Assembly: GCF_001983995.1 (NCBI RefSeq)
Contig: NZ_CP019450.1
Coordinates: 1,426,001-1,490,000 of the forward strand
DNA from: Halioglobus japonicus
Lineage (GTDB): Bacteria; Pseudomonadota; Gammaproteobacteria; Pseudomonadales; Halieaceae
Length of the DNA stretch: 64,000 nucleotides
Direction of reading: 5' to 3'
The position numbers and the translations under genes are program-made. Shown here one piece after another: positions 37,894 through 48,021 of this stretch; the stretch's first letter is position 1, and the number at the start of each line of letters is the position of its first letter. The notes beneath the pieces were generated by a model. That model searched no databases. It worked only from the letters and a program-made list of their open reading frames with translations, and was not told the origin of the DNA.

Positions 37894-37909
37894 TGTGAAC
37901 TGGTTCACA
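37894..37909. promoter_or_regulatory. CRP-type box and class II-like promoter upstream of the adhesin
   Basis: TGTGAACTGGTTCACA is a perfect TGTGA-N6-TCACA site 131 bases before the adhesin ATG. A candidate -10 (TAACAT at 37930) begins 28.5 bases from its centre, as expected for an activator box at about -41.5. It is followed by the inverted repeat TGTACAAAAGTACA (37935-37948). The box at 33406 has the same layout, including TCACATTTT and a downstream ATGTACA. Confidence 0.75.
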
Positions 37910-38040
37910 TTTTGGTTCGAGTCCGGGGCTAACATGTACAAAAGTACAATTTACGCTTGTCGGTACGGGTTTACGCTAGGCGGCATGGAGATGCGTCGGT
38001 CGGGCGCGCTAATACATTCGATTCACGGAGTAGTACGATC

Positions 38041-41000
38041 ATGGATGAGGCTCAAATTGCGGTAGTGGCCGGCTTAACGGGCAAGGCCTATGTAAGGAAC
38101 GCTGAGGGTGAATTACGCGAATTGTCGATAGGCGATGCGTTGTTCGAAGGAGAAACCGTAGTGACCCCGGATGGAGTCATGGTGGAGCTGACGCTCACCG
38201 ATGGCTCGCTGATGGTTGTCGACGCACCGGAGATGATGCTGAGCCCCGACCTGGTGGCTGAGACGGCCCCCGGCCCCGACGAGAGCGCTGTTCAGGACGA
38301 GACGATAGAGGCCGTGCTGGCCGCTCTGGAAAGTGGCGAAGACCTCGGCGAAGTGCTCGAGGCAACTGCCGCAGGCCCCAGCAGCCTTTCTGGCCCCAGT
38401 GGCGAAGGTCACAGCTTTATCCGTCTTGGCCGTATTGCCGAGTCCACGTCGGAATTTGATGGCATTGGCGGCAGCACTGGCAACGAAGCTGAGGCCGAGG
38501 CCGGGCAGGACAGCACACCCGTCGATGCGATTGATGACGAGGCCTCCACCGATGCCGGTGTGCCGGTCGTCATCTCGGTAGAAAACAACGATATCTTCGC
38601 TGAGGGTGAGGACGTTATCTCTATCTCCCAGCCAGAGAACGGTGTTGCGATTCTCAATGACGACGACACAGTGACCTATATTCCCAACGAAGGATTTAGC
38701 GGCACAGACACCTTTACCTATACAGCGACCAATCCCGATGGCACCCAGGGTGATACCGCGGTGGTCACTGTTGAGGTGAATCCCCCCGCGGATCCGCCCC
38801 GCCGCCCCCTGTTGAGCCCCCGTGGTTGAACCCCCGGTGGTTGAACCCCGGTGGTGGAGGCACTGCCGGAAATCAGCGTTGGCGATGACGTGGTGATCGA
38901 AGGTGGTACCGCCCAGGTGGTCGTGTCCATCGACAAGCCCTGGGATGAACCGATTTCCGTGGCCTTCGAAACCGAAGACGACACCGCGACAGTCATCGGC
39001 GGCGACTACGACCCCGAGACAGGCACCATTACTTTCGCGCCCGGTGTCACCGAGCTGGTGATTCTGGTGTCCACCAATGAAGACAACATTCGCGAAGGCT
39101 CTGAGTTCTTCAACGTCAACCTCAGCGACCCGGTGAACGCCACCATCGCCGATGGTGAAGGCGTTGTGGAAATCGTCGATGTTTACGAAGATCCCACCAT
39201 TACGATTGGCGATGACGTAGTTGTTGAGGGCGACACCGCCCAGCTGGTTGTGAGCCTGTCCCGTGCTGTCGAGGAAGAAGTCACCGTGGACTTTGTCAGT
39301 GCCGACGGTACTGCGATTGAAGTCAATGGCGACTACCTGGGTACGTCCGGTACGTTAACGTTTGCACCGGGTGAAACCGAGCTTGTCATTAATGTGGTGA
39401 CACTCGATGACGCGGAGGATGAAGCCTCCGAGAATATGTTCATTGACCTGAGTAACCCCACTAACGCAGAGATCGAGGATCCGCAGGGTAGGGTCACTAT
39501 TCGTGATAACGAGGTGCCTGATACGCCGAATGATCCCCCTGTGACTGAAACTGAAACCATTACGGTGGATGAGGCCGCGCTTGCCAGCGGCAGCAATCCA
39601 GGCAGCAACTCAGAGACTGTCTCCGGACAGTTGGATGCCACTGATCCCAACGGCGATGCACTCAGCTTCGTTCCCGGTGTGCAGGTGGGTACCTATGGCA
39701 CGTTGGAAATCAATGCTGATGGTTCTTACGTCTATACGCTGAATTCTCGCTTCGATACCAATCCGGATGCGGACAATGGGACTCAGACTGAGTTTGGTGC
39801 AGAGAGTTTCGAGTACACGGTATCCGATGGTAATGGCGGTTTTGATACTGGCACCGTATCGATCAACATTGTTGACGATGTTGCAGACGCCCAGGACGAC
39901 ACTGACAGCACAAATGCCGGCGCTAGTACCAATGGTGATGTCATTACCAACGATGTTACGGGTGCCGATGGCATCGAAGGTGTTGTTGGCGTGCTGGCTG
40001 CGGCCGACTACGTGAGTGGAGACCTTGAGAACGGTGTCGGTGTTATCGCCGGTGCCCAGGGCTCGCTGGAACTGAATGCGGATGGCACGTATACCTACAC
40101 TGCCAACGAAGATGCTACCGGTGAGGATGTCTTCTACTACACCATTGTCGATGGTGATGGTGATCTCAGCACGGCGATGCTGACCATTGATATTAATTCC
40201 GATCCAATGATCTCGAATCTGACGCCGCTGCAGGAAGGCGGTGACGCGACCATAGATGAAGATGATCTGGAGCAGGATGGCGAGGATATGGACGGCTCTG
40301 ATACGCCGACCGATCCGAACACAGTGACAGGTGATTTCAACGTCACTTCGCCTGATGGTGTAGAGGACCTGACCGTGGGTGTTATAGCGGTTGTTGTTGG
40401 CGGTGTGGTGCAGAGCTTCCCGGCCAGTGCGGTCACGCCTCTGGGCAACATGTTGACCATTACCGGGTTTGACGGTTCAACGGTGAGCTACAGCTACACC
40501 CTGGAAGAGAACGAAGCGCACCCGGCAACGGGTGAGGATGCGATCTTCGAGACCTTCGCTGTAATCGTGACCGATCCGCAGGGCGACAGCGACAGCGATG
40601 ATCTGGTGATCCAGATTGTTGACGATGTTGCAGATGCCCAGGACGACACTGACAGCACAAATGCCGGCGCTAGTACCAATGGTGATGTCATTACCAACGA
40701 TGTTACGGGTGCCGATGGCATCGAAGGTGTTGTTGGCGTGCTGGCTGCGGCCGACTACGTGAGTGGAGACCTTGAGAACGGTGTCGGTGTTATCGCCGGT
40801 GCCCAGGGCTCGCTGGAACTGAATGCGGATGGCACGTATACCTACACTGCCAACGAAGATGCTACCGGTGAGGATGTTTTCTACTACACCATTGTCGATG
40901 GTGATGGTGATCTCAGCACGGCGATGCTGACGATTGATATTAATTCCGATCCAATGATCTCGAATCTGACGCCGCTGCAGGAAGGCGGTGACGCGACCAT

Positions 41001-44000
41001 AGATGAAGATGATCTGGAGCAGGATGGCGAGGATATGGACGGCTCTGATACGCCGACCGATCCGAACACAGTGACAGGTGATTTCAACGTCACTTCGCCT
41101 GATGGTGTAGAGGACCTGACCGTGGGTGTTATAGCGGTTGTTGTTGGCGGTGTGGTGCAGAGCTTCCCGGCCAGTGCGGTCACGCCTCTGGGCAACATGT
41201 TGACCATTACCGGGTTTGACGGTTCAACGGTGAGCTACAGCTACACCCTGGAAGAGAACGAAGCGCACCCGGCAACGGGTGAGGATGCGATCTTCGAGAC
41301 CTTCGCTGTAATCGTGACCGATCCGCAGGGCGACAGCGACAGCGATGATCTGGTGATCCAGATTGTTGACGATGTTGCAGATGCCCAGGACGACACTGAC
41401 AGCACAAATGCCGGCGCTAGTACCAATGGTGATGTCATTACCAACGATGTTACGGGTGCCGATGGCATCGAAGGTGTTGTTGGCGTGCTGGCTGCGGCCG
41501 ACTACGTGAGTGGAGACCTTGAGAACGGTGTCGGTGTTATCGCCGGTGCCCAGGGCTCGCTGGAACTGAATGCGGATGGCACGTATACCTACACTGCCAA
41601 CGAAGATGCTACCGGTGAGGACGTCTTCTACTACACCATTGTCGATGGTGATGGAGATCTCAGCACGGCGATGCTGACCATTGATATTAATTCCGATCCG
41701 ATGATCTCTAATCTGACGCCGCTGCAGGAAGGCGGTGACGCGACCATAGATGAAGATGATCTGGAGCAGGATGGCGAGGATATGGACGGCTCTGATACGC
41801 CGACCGATCCGAACACAGTGACAGGTGATTTCAACGTCACTTCGCCTGATGGTGTAGAGGACCTGACCGTGGGTGTTATAGCGGTTGTTGTTGGCGGTGT
41901 GGTGCAGAGCTTCCCGGCCAGTGCGGTCACGCCTCTGGGCAACATGTTGACCATTACCGGGTTTGACGGTTCAACGGTGAGCTACAGCTACACCCTGGAA
42001 GAGAACGAAGCGCACCCGGCAACGGGTGAGGATGCGATCTTCGAGACCTTCGCTGTAATCGTGACCGATCCGCAGGGCGACAGCGACAGCGATGATCTGG
42101 TGATCCAGATTGTTGACGATGTTGCAGATGCCCAGGACGACACTGACAGCACAAATGCCGGCGCTAGTACCAATGGTGATGTCATTACCAACGATGTTAC
42201 GGGTGCCGATGGCATCGAAGGTGTTGTTGGCGTGCTGGCTGCGGCCGACTACGTGAGTGGAGACCTTGAGAACGGTGTCGGTGTTATCGCCGGTGCCCAG
42301 GGCTCGCTGGAACTGAATGCGGATGGCACGTATACCTACACTGCCAACGAAGATGCTACCGGTGAGGACGTCTTCTACTACACCATTGTCGATGGTGATG
42401 GAGATCTCAGCACGGCGATGCTGAGGATCACAATTGAAAACAATCCGCCCACTGCTGAAGATGAAGAGGCTCGGGTATCTGAAGAAGGTCTGGCCGGCGC
42501 AGATCCGGATGGTGAAGGTGACCAGGATACAACTAACCAGGTTACCGCTAACGGCACGATAGTTCTGGGCGATACTGACGGTGAAGCTTTGACGGTCACG
42601 TTTGATGCCGCATCCCTGCCGCTGAATACCGATTGGACTTCAGGTGGTGAAGCGATTGAGTGGGAGCTAAGCCCCGATGAAAAAGTGGTGACCGGCATTG
42701 CAGATGGCGAAACGGTTATTACTATTACTCTGCTCAATGATGCAGGTAGCTACAGCGTTGAGTTGTCGGCACCTTTTGACCACACAGATACCACTGTAGA
42801 GGAAGATCTGAGCTTTGATCTGGGCGTTGTTGTCAGTGATGGTGATGCCGAGACGAGCAGCACCCTGTCGGTATTTGTTGAGGATGACAGCCCTGCAGCT
42901 GAGATTGATGAAGCCGATGAATACGACGTGCGTGACGATTCCGATGTTGTGCCCGAAGACAAGAGCGGTGACGTCAGTATTGGCGCGGCCATCAACATTG
43001 TCGAAGGTGCCGATCAGGGCTCTGCACTCAGTATCAGTCTCGACGATGCGAACTTCATCGATGCTGCTCCCTCAGCCCTGGCATTGACTGCAGGTGTGTC
43101 TGCGTCGACGTGGGCGACGATTGTCAAGAACGGAGAGGAACTCGGCGAACTCACGATTGAATGGGATGGCAGTAACGCCAGCTGGGAATTCAAGCCGGTA
43201 GACAATACCGCCGAGACCGATCCAGATAACCTCGAGTTTACGTTCACAACCACGGTAACCGATAGCGATGGCGATACAGCCTCCGATTCGCACCAGGTGG
43301 AAGTGGAACCAGTGGCAGATGTGCCGACCGGGTTGGCTATCGCCTTTGGTAGTCCCTCAATCGAGGGTAATGACCTTGAGGTGTTCATTAACCAGGAGGT
43401 GGGTGATCAGGTCGGTGACGATGTCATCAACGGTACACCAAACTTCGATTATAACGATATCGTGGTCGTGCCGTTGGACTTCGGTGGTGAATTCGCCAAC
43501 CAGGTCATCACGATTAATCCCTCAGTGGACATTAGCGGTAGTTGGAACCACGACGGTGACGGGCCCTATTTCGATGATAACTGGGGCATGATTGTCTACG
43601 ATCCCGAGGATGGTGCCTTTGGCGGTGGGTTTAACCCCGGTCAGAGCTCTATTCCGGACGGTGCTGTAGGTAACCCGGTGGCGTTCTTCTTCTACAACCA
43701 GAATATAATCGAAGATAACGATACTACTCCGGATATCGAAACCATCGATGGTGTGGACTACTACCGCTTCGGTACGCCCCAAAATGGCGAGAACGACTCC
43801 TTCGCCTTCTCGCACACTACGTCATTGGATATTCAGCTTAACGAAAATGGTCAGGCCTATGTGGTCTTTGGCGCAGAAACCACCCAGCAGTCCGAGTCGG
43901 TCGTGATTGACGGTGTTGCTGTGGCGGACGCGCCGGATACCTATGTTTACGGTGTGAATCTGGACGTCGGTATCGCTGATGCGGACGGCAGTGAAAGCAT

Positions 44001-44757
44001 GACGGTGACCATTACTCTGAACACTTTTGAAGAGGGTACTAATACGCCGGTGGAGGTGGCTGCCAATCTGCTTGATGGGTCCAGTGACGAAGTGCCTGAT
44101 ACCGGCGCACCGGCCGATAACCAGTGGGTGGTGACACTTGACCCCGGTCAGAGCCTGGATGATGTCTTCGAGTTGCGTATGCTGCAAACCGAAGAGGCCT
44201 TTGACTTCTCGGTCACGATCACTGCAGTAACTACCGAGGCTGCTAATGGCGATACGGCTCAGAACGAGTTCACGTCTGACGTGGTGACGGTACCTGGTGC
44301 CTCTGTTGCCGCCGCAGCGTTTGCAGCTCCCGCCGCATTCGCTCAGGACCTTGGTGTGGTCGATCCCGCGGAGGATGTGGGTACACCTGATAATGAGCTG
44401 GCTGCCGGCGAGGTGCCACTTATCGGAACCGATGGCAACGACGTGTTCATGTTTGATCTGGCCGATGCGGGCTCTTCTGCCAGCTATGAAGTTTCCAACT
44501 TCGGCGCGGACGGTCAGGATGCGCTTGATCTCAGCGACCTGTTGCAGGGTGAGTCGGAGGACACGCTGGAGAACTATCTTAACATCACGTCTGACGGTAC
44601 CAATACCGTGATCGAGATAGCCTCGAGCGGCTTCAGCAGTGGTTACGATGCTGCCGAGGTAGACTCCACCATCACGCTGCTCAATGTCGACCTTGGCAAT
44701 GATACGGCGGCCGCCATCGCTGAGCTGTTGAGCAATCAGCAGCTGAACGTCGACTGA
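38041..44757 (+). CDS. lapA: giant LapA-type cell-surface adhesin (two compensating frameshifts in a proline-rich linker)
   Basis: About 2,238 residues from ATG 38041 (GGAG upstream). Residues 1-105 are the retention module (VAGLTGKAYVRNAEGELREL) that plugs the outer-membrane pore. TAAG at 109-112 followed by SGEGHSFIRLGRI is the LapG cleavage site. Then come a cadherin-like/Ig repeat, two Calx-beta domains (38870-39515), three identical 249-residue units plus part of a fourth (39871-42424), more repeats, a domain of unknown type (about 43320-43930) and a C-terminal type I secretion signal with GTDGND (44420-44750). The frame breaks at 38815-38855 in C runs: one extra C and one missing C restore VVEPPVVEPPVVEA. 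No classic RTX array. Anchored at the surface for biofilm attachment. Confidence 0.92.
39871..42424 (+). repeat. tandem 747-bp coding repeats in the adhesin (3 full copies plus about 0.4)
   Basis: Copies start at 39871, 40618, 41365 and 42112, spaced exactly 747 bases (249 codons), so the reading frame is kept. The full copies differ by only a few bases (for example GATGTC versus GATGTT near 40128/40875). Each unit contains a VDDVADAQDDTDS cadherin-like domain and a second domain ending DSDDLVIQI. The fourth copy is cut after about 310 bases. Near-identity suggests recent expansion or gene conversion, and copy number could easily change or be misassembled. Confidence 0.95.
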
Positions 44758-45071
44758 TGCCGTTTGTGATGCGGGGCGACGACGGTTCCGTCGTCGCCAT
44801 CAGTCTTGTTCAGAAAGATGGTTTCAATGAGGAATTGCCCGAGGGTTCGGAGGAGCTGACAGCGTTTCGCAATATCGGTGTAAGTACGGGGGGGCTGGAC
44901 GAAACCGACAAGGACTTCGTGCGGGTACTGGAAGACGTTGTCGAGTTGTTAATCGACAAGGGGATTATCCTCTTTACCGAGCTTCCGCAGTCGGCGCAGG
45001 ACAAAATCATGCGCCGCCAGCGCCTGAGAAGCGAGCTTGGCGAGCGGCTCAACCTGATTGGCGACGACTGA
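44757..45071 (+). CDS. small protein of the family mis-named tryptophan synthase beta-like
   Basis: 104 residues. The opening MPFVMRGDDGSVVAIS, the acidic middle (FNEELPEGSEEL), DKDFVRVLEDVVELLIDKGIILFTELP and the closing ERLNLIGDD match a small conserved family of Pseudomonas and relatives often labelled tryptophan synthase subunit beta-like; it has no synthase domain. Its ATG shares one base with the adhesin stop (TGATG), so translation should be coupled. Function unknown. Linkage to a Lap adhesin is notable. Confidence 0.8.
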   Translation: MPFVMRGDDGSVVAISLVQKDGFNEELPEGSEELTAFRNIGVSTGGLDETDKDFVRVLEDVVELLIDKGIILFTELPQSAQDKIMRRQRLRSELGERLNLIGDD

Positions 45072-45078
45072 TTTCTGA

Positions 45079-46998
45079 CTACCCCGGGGTTCTCATGCCG
45101 GGGCCGGTAGCACCATCGGCCCCGAGTTCCTGCAGGATTTTCCACTCTGCTTCATTGTTCACTCCCTCGGCATACACACTGACGCCAATCGAGTGACCCA
45201 CTGTGCATAGCGTTCTCAGCAAGGTCTGATTGGCCGCGTTGTCATTGATGTCGCGTACAAAGCTGGCGTCGATTTTGAGGTAATCAAGACCTATGTCGCT
45301 CAGTTTGCCAAGCTCTGCCAGCTGGTGGCCCACATGTTCTATACCCATCTGCACGCCGTGCGCTTTGGCGCCGTGGCACAGGGGCTTGAAGCGCTCGAGG
45401 TGGCGGAAGGCCATGGCCTCGGGTAGTTCGAGGCACAGCTTGCGGGCGGCTTCCGGCGAGCCGGCGAGGGTCTCCTCAAGCCAGGGCAGGAATCCGGGCT
45501 CAACCACTGCCGCGACCGACAGGTTGGCGGCAATGGGTTCGCTGCCATTGTTGAGTGCGTCTAGGGCCAATTGAATCAGGGTTTTGTCGAGCTCCAGAGA
45601 GACCTCAAGCCGATTCACCCAGGGCAGGAAGACGCCGGCGGACAGACGCTCGCCGTTCTGCAAGAGCCTGACGGGGGCTTCGTTATGGATGAGCTGGCCC
45701 TGCAAACCCAGCACGGGGTAAAAATCCAGGCTGAAACTCTTTTGTGCAAAGGCCTGTTCAAGAATGGCGCGCCAGTCTTCCAGTTGCTGGCGCACCGGCC
45801 GCAGCTGCGAATCGCTTTCCACGGTTACGCTGATGGTTCTGCCGCCTTGTTCCTCACTTTTTTGGAGCGCATTATCGAGACGCGTCAATAGCGTGCTAAT
45901 CGTGTCGCCATGGGCGTAGATAGTGCAGGCGGTGGGCAGCTCAATCTCGGTACCCACATCGCGGCCATCGAGGCTCTGGCCAATAGCATTCAGTGCCAGC
46001 TCCGCCGTTTCCTGTGGGTCGATGGCCCGGGGAGCCAGTAAGGCAAAGTCAGAACCGTTAAGCCGGCTGGCCGACCAGCGACTGTGACCGGCGACGATGT
46101 CCTGCAGTGCTGCGCCAATATCCTGCAATACACTGTCCATGGTGGCGCGGCCCCATTGCTGGTTGAGCTCGGCCAGCTGGCGAATACGCACCAGACTTAC
46201 ACTGCCGGTGGCGTTAACGTCATCGCTTTCCAGCGCCGCAGCCACTTCCTTGAGAAAGGGTTCGCGGTTACTCAGGCCAGTGACCTTATCGAAATTGGCG
46301 GCCTGTTGATATTTCTGAAGTCGCTCTGCTTCTTGCTCGAGTACGCCTTTAATCCGCCCCGACAAGTCGTTCATTGCACTAACGACCTGCTTGAACTCCA
46401 GGGTCTTCGGTTCCGGGATGCGAATAAATCGACGCTCGCCAATGGCCTGGGCCTGATCTACAACATCGTCCAGGGGCTTGAGGATGTGCTGCAGAATACG
46501 TCCGCCGATCAGGCAAGACACCAGCATGAACAGCACAAAAATCAGCGCCAGTATCTGGGTGCTTTGCCACAATTGGTCGTATGCAAAGCGCGAGTGGCTG
46601 CGCAGATTCAGTGTGCCCACCTGAGACCAGCCGGACTGGATGACTGCGGCACCGTCGTCAATGTTGAGCGGGAAGGCATTGACGAACCACGCCGGCGCTT
46701 CGCTGGCCGACTGGGTGTCGTGGCGCCGGATTAATACCTCGCCCTCTGGAGAGAGCAGTTCGATCAACTCATAAAAGCCCGTGTCGAACTGAGCGGACAA
46801 GGTGAGTTCCAATAGCACTTCGTCGGCGCCTTGCTGCGTGAGCGACAGGGCTAGCGCTGCCGCGTTATCGGCGTTTTTCATGCTGATCTGCTGCTCCAGG
46901 TAGGACTTGGCCGAAAGCATGGAAACCAGGAAGCTGCCGCTGAACACCGCCAGTAACAGTGCGATGATGGCCAGCCAGAGTTTTGTTCGTAGTGACAT
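45079..46998 (-). CDS. lapD: LapD-type c-di-GMP receptor (degenerate GGDEF/EAL)
   Basis: 639 residues, inner membrane. Helix 1 (about 7-29), a periplasmic LapD/MoxY-type domain (30-150), helix 2 (about 152-172), a HAMP segment, then GGDEF and EAL domains. The GGDEF motif is replaced by NGSDF and the EAL signature reads NEAPVRLL, so neither synthesis nor hydrolysis is expected: it is a c-di-GMP sensor. The C-terminal LGADGATGPGMR is the family ending. When c-di-GMP is bound, LapD sequesters LapG and the adhesin stays on the surface. Followed 25 bases upstream by lapG, same strand. Confidence 0.93.
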   Translation of the reverse strand: MSLRTKLWLAIIALLLAVFSGSFLVSMLSAKSYLEQQISMKNADNAAALALSLTQQGADEVLLELTLSAQFDTGFYELIELLSPEGEVLIRRHDTQSASEAPAWFVNAFPLNIDDGAAVIQSGWSQVGTLNLRSHSRFAYDQLWQSTQILALIFVLFMLVSCLIGGRILQHILKPLDDVVDQAQAIGERRFIRIPEPKTLEFKQVVSAMNDLSGRIKGVLEQEAERLQKYQQAANFDKVTGLSNREPFLKEVAAALESDDVNATGSVSLVRIRQLAELNQQWGRATMDSVLQDIGAALQDIVAGHSRWSASRLNGSDFALLAPRAIDPQETAELALNAIGQSLDGRDVGTEIELPTACTIYAHGDTISTLLTRLDNALQKSEEQGGRTISVTVESDSQLRPVRQQLEDWRAILEQAFAQKSFSLDFYPVLGLQGQLIHNEAPVRLLQNGERLSAGVFLPWVNRLEVSLELDKTLIQLALDALNNGSEPIAANLSVAAVVEPGFLPWLEETLAGSPEAARKLCLELPEAMAFRHLERFKPLCHGAKAHGVQMGIEHVGHQLAELGKLSDIGLDYLKIDASFVRDINDNAANQTLLRTLCTVGHSIGVSVYAEGVNNEAEWKILQELGADGATGPGMRTPG

Positions 46999-47023
46999 CG
47001 TCTTTCTTCCTTATTGGTTTTCG

Positions 47024-47692
47024 CTAGCCCAGGCCTTCGGCGGCGGCGCGTTGTAGCAGATCGCGCCAGCGGGAAAGCTTGGCGCCCGGGTTAGTCGTAG
47101 CAGGGGCGGCAGCCCCACCCACCCAAAGTCCTTTGCTGTTGAATCCGTACACCGGGGTCAGGTCGGTGCGTTTGCTGGCGGGGTAAATGTCGCCGATCAG
47201 GTTGTCCAGAATCAGGGGCTCCGATGTGGGAGTTGCGTAGTAGGCCAATACCATGTGGGCTAGATGAATCTGGCTGTTGGGTCCGCCTGTCTGGGCTTTA
47301 ACGTAGGTGATCCTGAGTTTATTGACGTCGACGCCGGCGAGTATCAGCGTGGTGTATTTGAAAATAGCGAAGTCTTCGCAGTCGCCCATGCGCTTGGACA
47401 TGGTTTCCAGCGGCGTTGCCCAGTAGTCTTTCTGCCCCCAGGCTTCCGGGTCCTGCACCCAGCGTATGCGGCGATTGATGAAGTCGTTGGCGCTTTTGAG
47501 TTGCGCCAGTTCGTCCTGCGCGGCCATAGCATCAATAGACGCACGCCACTCGTCTACCAGATTCACCGTCTCCTGGCCGTAGCGGTTCATGGCAACCGAG
47601 CGCAGCTTCGCATAGTCAACCTGTGCCCAGACGAGCGAGCCCAGACAGGCGCAGGCCAGAAGCAATGAGCAGATCAGTCGGTATGTAGGCAT
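47024..47692 (-). CDS. lapG: LapG-type periplasmic cysteine protease
   Basis: 222 residues from ATG 47692 (an upstream TTG at 47722 is possible). Signal peptide about 1-23 (CLGSLVWA-Q). Bacterial transglutaminase-like cysteine protease with the triad Cys in GDCEDFA, His in HLAHMVLAYY and Asp in LILDNL. Cuts LapA-type adhesins at a TAAG-like site, which is present in the adhesin here. In operon with lapD, which inhibits it when c-di-GMP is high. Confidence 0.93.
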   Translation of the reverse strand: MPTYRLICSLLLACACLGSLVWAQVDYAKLRSVAMNRYGQETVNLVDEWRASIDAMAAQDELAQLKSANDFINRRIRWVQDPEAWGQKDYWATPLETMSKRMGDCEDFAIFKYTTLILAGVDVNKLRITYVKAQTGGPNSQIHLAHMVLAYYATPTSEPLILDNLIGDIYPASKRTDLTPVYGFNSKGLWVGGAAAPATTNPGAKLSRWRDLLQRAAAEGLG

Positions 47693-48021
47693 GGCTCCCA
47701 GTAGGCAGCTTTTTCGCTGCAATTCGGCGCAGTTGGATAATTTTTATTCAAAAAACCGCTCTAAAGCTGGCGTGCAAAGAATAATAGACTACTTTCTAGG
47801 GTTCACTGCGTTCTGAAACTAACTTTTCTAGCTCTGTAATCACGTGATATCGCGTGTTATTGCAAAGAGCGCCGTGTACAGCAAAAATTAAGCGATAGCC
47901 TACACTCGGTAGGCGAGCAGGGAAGGAAATCGGCACGGCAGGACGTTGTGCCTGAAAGCAATAAAAGCACTGCGGTGTCGGCCGCGGTGATAATCTATTT
48001 GGGATCACAAGGATTGGTACA
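47693..48021. other. 329-base divergent intergenic region between lapG and the TolC-OmpA gene
   Basis: No gene seen. The sequence is AT-rich and carries the perfect palindrome ATCACGTGAT (47839-47848), followed at once by the similar ATCGCGTGTT. It presumably holds the promoters of lapG-lapD and of the outer-membrane gene. No TGTGA-N6-TCACA box is present, unlike the other two lap promoters. Confidence 0.5.

Noticed and set aside
33393..38040. c-di-GMP riboswitch in front of the secretion operon or the adhesin.
   Set aside because: I found no GEMM-like pair of stems with the conserved tetraloop and receptor in either leader.
40137..42215. Repeated minus-strand open frames of 66-107 residues spaced by 747 bases.
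   Set aside because: They only reflect the tandem coding repeats of the adhesin on the other strand.
39871..42424. Could the tandem repeats be a CRISPR or other noncoding array?
   Set aside because: The unit is 747 bases, a multiple of three, and is open in the adhesin frame throughout; there are no short repeats with unique spacers.
44420..44470. RTX (calcium-binding nonapeptide) array at the adhesin C-terminus.
   Set aside because: Only one GTDGND-like motif is present, so it is not an RTX array; the region fits a type I secretion C-terminal signal.
44757..45071. Tryptophan synthase beta subunit, as similar genes are often labelled.
   Set aside because: At 104 residues with no PLP-binding domain it cannot be that enzyme; the label is a known misnomer.
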